Of a stretch of DNA of 64,000 bases, positions 61,981 through 64,000 are shown in pieces. Below the pieces are notes generated by a model that saw only the letters and a program-made list of their open reading frames with translations, had not been told where the DNA came from and searched no databases. The DNA comes from Burkholderia lata. GTDB taxonomy: Bacteria; Pseudomonadota; Gammaproteobacteria; Burkholderiales; Burkholderiaceae. The stretch spans positions 434,001 to 498,000 of the forward strand of contig NZ_CABVQK010000005.1 in the NCBI RefSeq assembly GCF_902499335.1, read 5' to 3'. The translations under genes and the position numbers were made by a program. How positions within the stretch are numbered: position 1 is the stretch's first letter; each line of letters opens with the position of its first letter.

Positions 61981-62904
61981 CTACATCGCACGCGCGACGA
62001 TGAATATCGGAACGAACGACAGCACCGTCGACAGCGCGACGACGAATGCCATCAGCCGGTGGTTGCCGCCGTACTGCGTGGACAGCACGTACGAGTTGCT
62101 CGCGCACGGCAGCACCGAATAGAGCAGGATCAGGTTCCCGGACAGCGGCGACACCGCGAACGCCTTCGTCGCGGTCAGCGCGAGCAGCGGAAACCCGACC
62201 AGCCGGATCGCGGTGGTCACGAGCCCCGCACGCACGAGCGCCGCTTCCTTGCGGGGCAACGGCAGCCGCAGCGCGGCGCCGACGCAGATCAGGCTCAACG
62301 GCAACGCGGCGCCGCCGAGCACGTCGACGGTCTGGTCCAGCGCGGCGGGCAGCCGCCAGCCGGTCAGGTTCAGCACGATCCCGAACGCGCTCGCGACGAT
62401 CAGCGGGTTCGCCGCCACCTTGCCGACGATCCCCACGAGCCCGCGCCCGCCGGCCTGGCCGTGCTCGAACGACAGCAGCACGAGCGTGTTCGAGATCGCG
62501 ACCATGTACGCGACGACCACCGCCGCGATCCCGTAGTCCGCACGGTTCAGCAACCCCGACGCGACCGACAGGAAGATGTAGCTGTTGAAGCGGATCGAGC
62601 CCTGGACGATCGACGTGAACGACGCATGCGGCACCGCGCACAGCCGGCAGCCGAGCACGACGGCAGCCAGCACCGCGAGCGTGAGGCCCGTCAGCAGCAC
62701 GATCGTCGACTTCGACGACGCGTCGAGCGGCCCGGCCAGCCCGATCGAATGCACGAGGAACGCGGGAAACAGCACGTAGTGGGTCAGTTTCTCGGCTGAC
62801 GGCCAGAACGCCGCATCGACGAGCGCGATGCGACGCACCGCAATGCCGATACAGATCAGTGCGAAGGCGGGTGCGACGGCAACCCAGGCGAGTTCGGTGT
62901 GCAT
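61981..62904 (-). CDS. AEC family transporter (auxin-efflux-carrier type)
   Basis: A 307-residue membrane protein with about ten helices. Family signs are FWPSAEKLTHYVLFPAFLVHSIGL in the N-terminal half and LGGAALPLSLICVGAALRL, NLILLYSVLPCASNSYVLSTQYGGN towards the end, the AEC/permease-like repeat. AEC carriers export or import carboxylates and related acids. The 5' end overlaps the stop of the DAO-family gene by 49 bp, so they are co-transcribed. Confidence 0.88.
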   Translation of the reverse strand: MHTELAWVAVAPAFALICIGIAVRRIALVDAAFWPSAEKLTHYVLFPAFLVHSIGLAGPLDASSKSTIVLLTGLTLAVLAAVVLGCRLCAVPHASFTSIVQGSIRFNSYIFLSVASGLLNRADYGIAAVVVAYMVAISNTLVLLSFEHGQAGGRGLVGIVGKVAANPLIVASAFGIVLNLTGWRLPAALDQTVDVLGGAALPLSLICVGAALRLPLPRKEAALVRAGLVTTAIRLVGFPLLALTATKAFAVSPLSGNLILLYSVLPCASNSYVLSTQYGGNHRLMAFVVALSTVLSFVPIFIVARAM

Positions 62905-64000
62905 GGCTGAACAGGTTCGGTAAAGGAAGCAACAGGTGAATCGGTGCGCTCGCGAAGCGACGGCTCGGGCGCGGTCGTGTCCGGATCGGGATCGAACGGC
63001 AACCCGACGGCGGCGAGCGCTTCATACGCGAGCGCCGGCGCAAAGCGCACGCCGGAACCCGACGCGCCCGCCACCGCGCAGCCGTTGCGGCCGATCGGCG
63101 TGACCCGCGGATTGCGGTCGGCCGTGTAGCCGTCCACGGCCACGCGCGCGGCGAGATGCGCGTCGCGCAGGCCCGGGAAATGACGCGCGAGCAGCCCGTG
63201 CGCCAGTGCGCGCTCGTCGGCGCTCGGCCCGACGCGCGCGCCGGCGGCACACCCCCACGCGTGCGACGTGATGCTCAGCAGCCAGCCGCGCCGCGCGTGC
63301 ACCGGCGCGAGAAACGCCTGTGCGTCCGGCAGGTAGACAACCGGCGAGTCCGGCGCCGGCGGCAATGCGCGCCCGTCGACATCGAACGCGACGATCTTCT
63401 TCGTGACGATGTCCGGTCGCGCTTCGCCGCGCGCGTCGTCGCCTGCTTCGCCGTCGACCGCCGGCCACGGGCCGCTCGCGCGGACGAGCCGGTCGGCATG
63501 CAGCGTCACGCCGTTGGCCACGAGGGTCCAGCCGCCGGCATTGCGCGACACGTGCGTGACCGGTGCGTCGAAACGCTCGACCGCGCGCGGGCCCGTCAGG
63601 TAGTGCGCGACCAGCCGCGGCACGTCGACCAGCCATGCACGGCCGGCGCGCCATAGTCGCGTGCCGGCGGGCAACGCGCCGAGCAGCGCATCGCCGGCAC
63701 CCGGCGTATCGGCCGGCACCGGCGTCGCGAACAACGGGCCGCCAGCGTCGGATGCGGCCGCAACGAACGCGAACGGCGCGTCACGCACGCAGCATCCGGC
63801 CCGCGCCCATGCACCGTAATACGTGTTCGCGACCAGCGATCGCGCACGACGCTCGCCGGTGCCGCTGAACGGCGTGACGACGCCGGCCGACAGCGCGGTG
63901 GCGGTCTGCACGACCGGCCGCGCATCGAACACGGCGATGCGCAGCGCGCCCGCATGCCGCGCCGCCACGTGCGCGATCGTCGCGCCCGTCACGCCCGCGC
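62856..64000 (-). CDS. DAO-family FAD-dependent oxidoreductase (5' part beyond window)
   Basis: A DAO-fold flavoprotein whose N-terminus is cut by the right edge; about 381 codons are visible. The upstream-most residues read GVTGATIAHVAA, the end of a FAD dinucleotide motif, so only about a dozen residues should be missing. A late segment GRNGCAVAGASGSGVRFAPALAYEAL resembles the second FAD contact in glycine/D-amino-acid oxidases. The C-terminal tail is Pro/Ser-rich. Its end overlaps the AEC gene. Substrate unknown. Confidence 0.82.
   Translation of the reverse strand, partial: AGVTGATIAHVAARHAGALRIAVFDARPVVQTATALSAGVVTPFSGTGERRARSLVANTYYGAWARAGCCVRDAPFAFVAAASDAGGPLFATPVPADTPGAGDALLGALPAGTRLWRAGRAWLVDVPRLVAHYLTGPRAVERFDAPVTHVSRNAGGWTLVANGVTLHADRLVRASGPWPAVDGEAGDDARGEARPDIVTKKIVAFDVDGRALPPAPDSPVVYLPDAQAFLAPVHARRGWLLSITSHAWGCAAGARVGPSADERALAHGLLARHFPGLRDAHLAARVAVDGYTADRNPRVTPIGRNGCAVAGASGSGVRFAPALAYEALAAVGLPFDPDPDTTAPEPSLRERTDSPVASFTEPVQPCTPNSPGLPSHPPSH

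Overview
The window is a gene-dense, high-GC stretch of about 64 kb from a beta-proteobacterium, most probably a Burkholderia (cepacia-complex type) secondary chromosome. The evidence is codon use, the abundance of LysR/TetR/LuxR/AraC regulators each next to the catabolic or transport genes it probably controls, Burkholderia-type porins, and the polyamine, carnitine and dimethylsulfone pathways. No rRNA, tRNA, CRISPR array, transposase or prophage was recognised. It looks like ordinary accessory-metabolism chromosome without an obvious island boundary.

Layout. 1-861: LrgB/CidB (cut by the window edge) and LrgA/CidA membrane proteins. 1046-6933: a flagellar-master-regulator pair flhD-flhC followed by a histidine kinase on the minus strand, divergent from a LuxR-type response regulator and a GAF/kinase/receiver hybrid kinase; the shared 414-bp intergenic region is rich in repeats and carries a terminator-like hairpin in the response-regulator leader. 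6990-9422: Ohr peroxidase plus an exported esterase, with a TetR repressor and three related palindromic operators. 9550-13266: a second TetR, an alpha/beta hydrolase and an ABC exporter. 13329-23867: a nine-gene minus-strand polyamine operon (potFGHI uptake, DUF3138-type porin, PuuB-like oxidase, cupin, amidase, PuuC-like dehydrogenase), divergent from a LuxR-type regulator. 25096-31193: porin, GST, three hypothetical genes, and a LysR/EamA exporter pair. 31834-33378: an orphan LivJ-type binding protein and a small HTH protein.

33596-44248 is the most informative block, a carnitine-catabolism locus. One minus-strand run of nine genes encodes both the dehydrogenase route (CdhA, CdhB, CdhC: carnitine to glycine betaine plus acetoacetate) and what looks like the monooxygenase route (CntA Rieske oxygenase, CntB reductase and an aldehyde dehydrogenase: carnitine to trimethylamine and malate). 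It also encodes an AraC/GlxA-type and a LysR-type regulator. Two paralogous CaiX/ChoX-type binding proteins sit at its two ends.

44596-49572: a YdiJ-type D-2-hydroxyacid dehydrogenase with a divergent LysR, then another LysR paired with a LysE exporter (49683-50330). 50423-57945: a sulfone/sulfonate scavenging cluster (msuE-sfnG-sfnB and an APC permease) driven by a canonical sigma-54 promoter, with the sigma-54 activator SfnR encoded divergently behind a SfnB/DszC-like flavoprotein. 58193-64000: a DhaK-DhaL fusion kinase, small membrane and DUF1330 proteins, an exported amidohydrolase, an AEC transporter and a DAO-family oxidoreductase cut by the right edge.

Functional names come from recognising sequence families and motifs by eye. 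No database search was run, so substrate-level assignments (carnitine, putrescine, dimethylsulfone) rest on family knowledge plus gene context.
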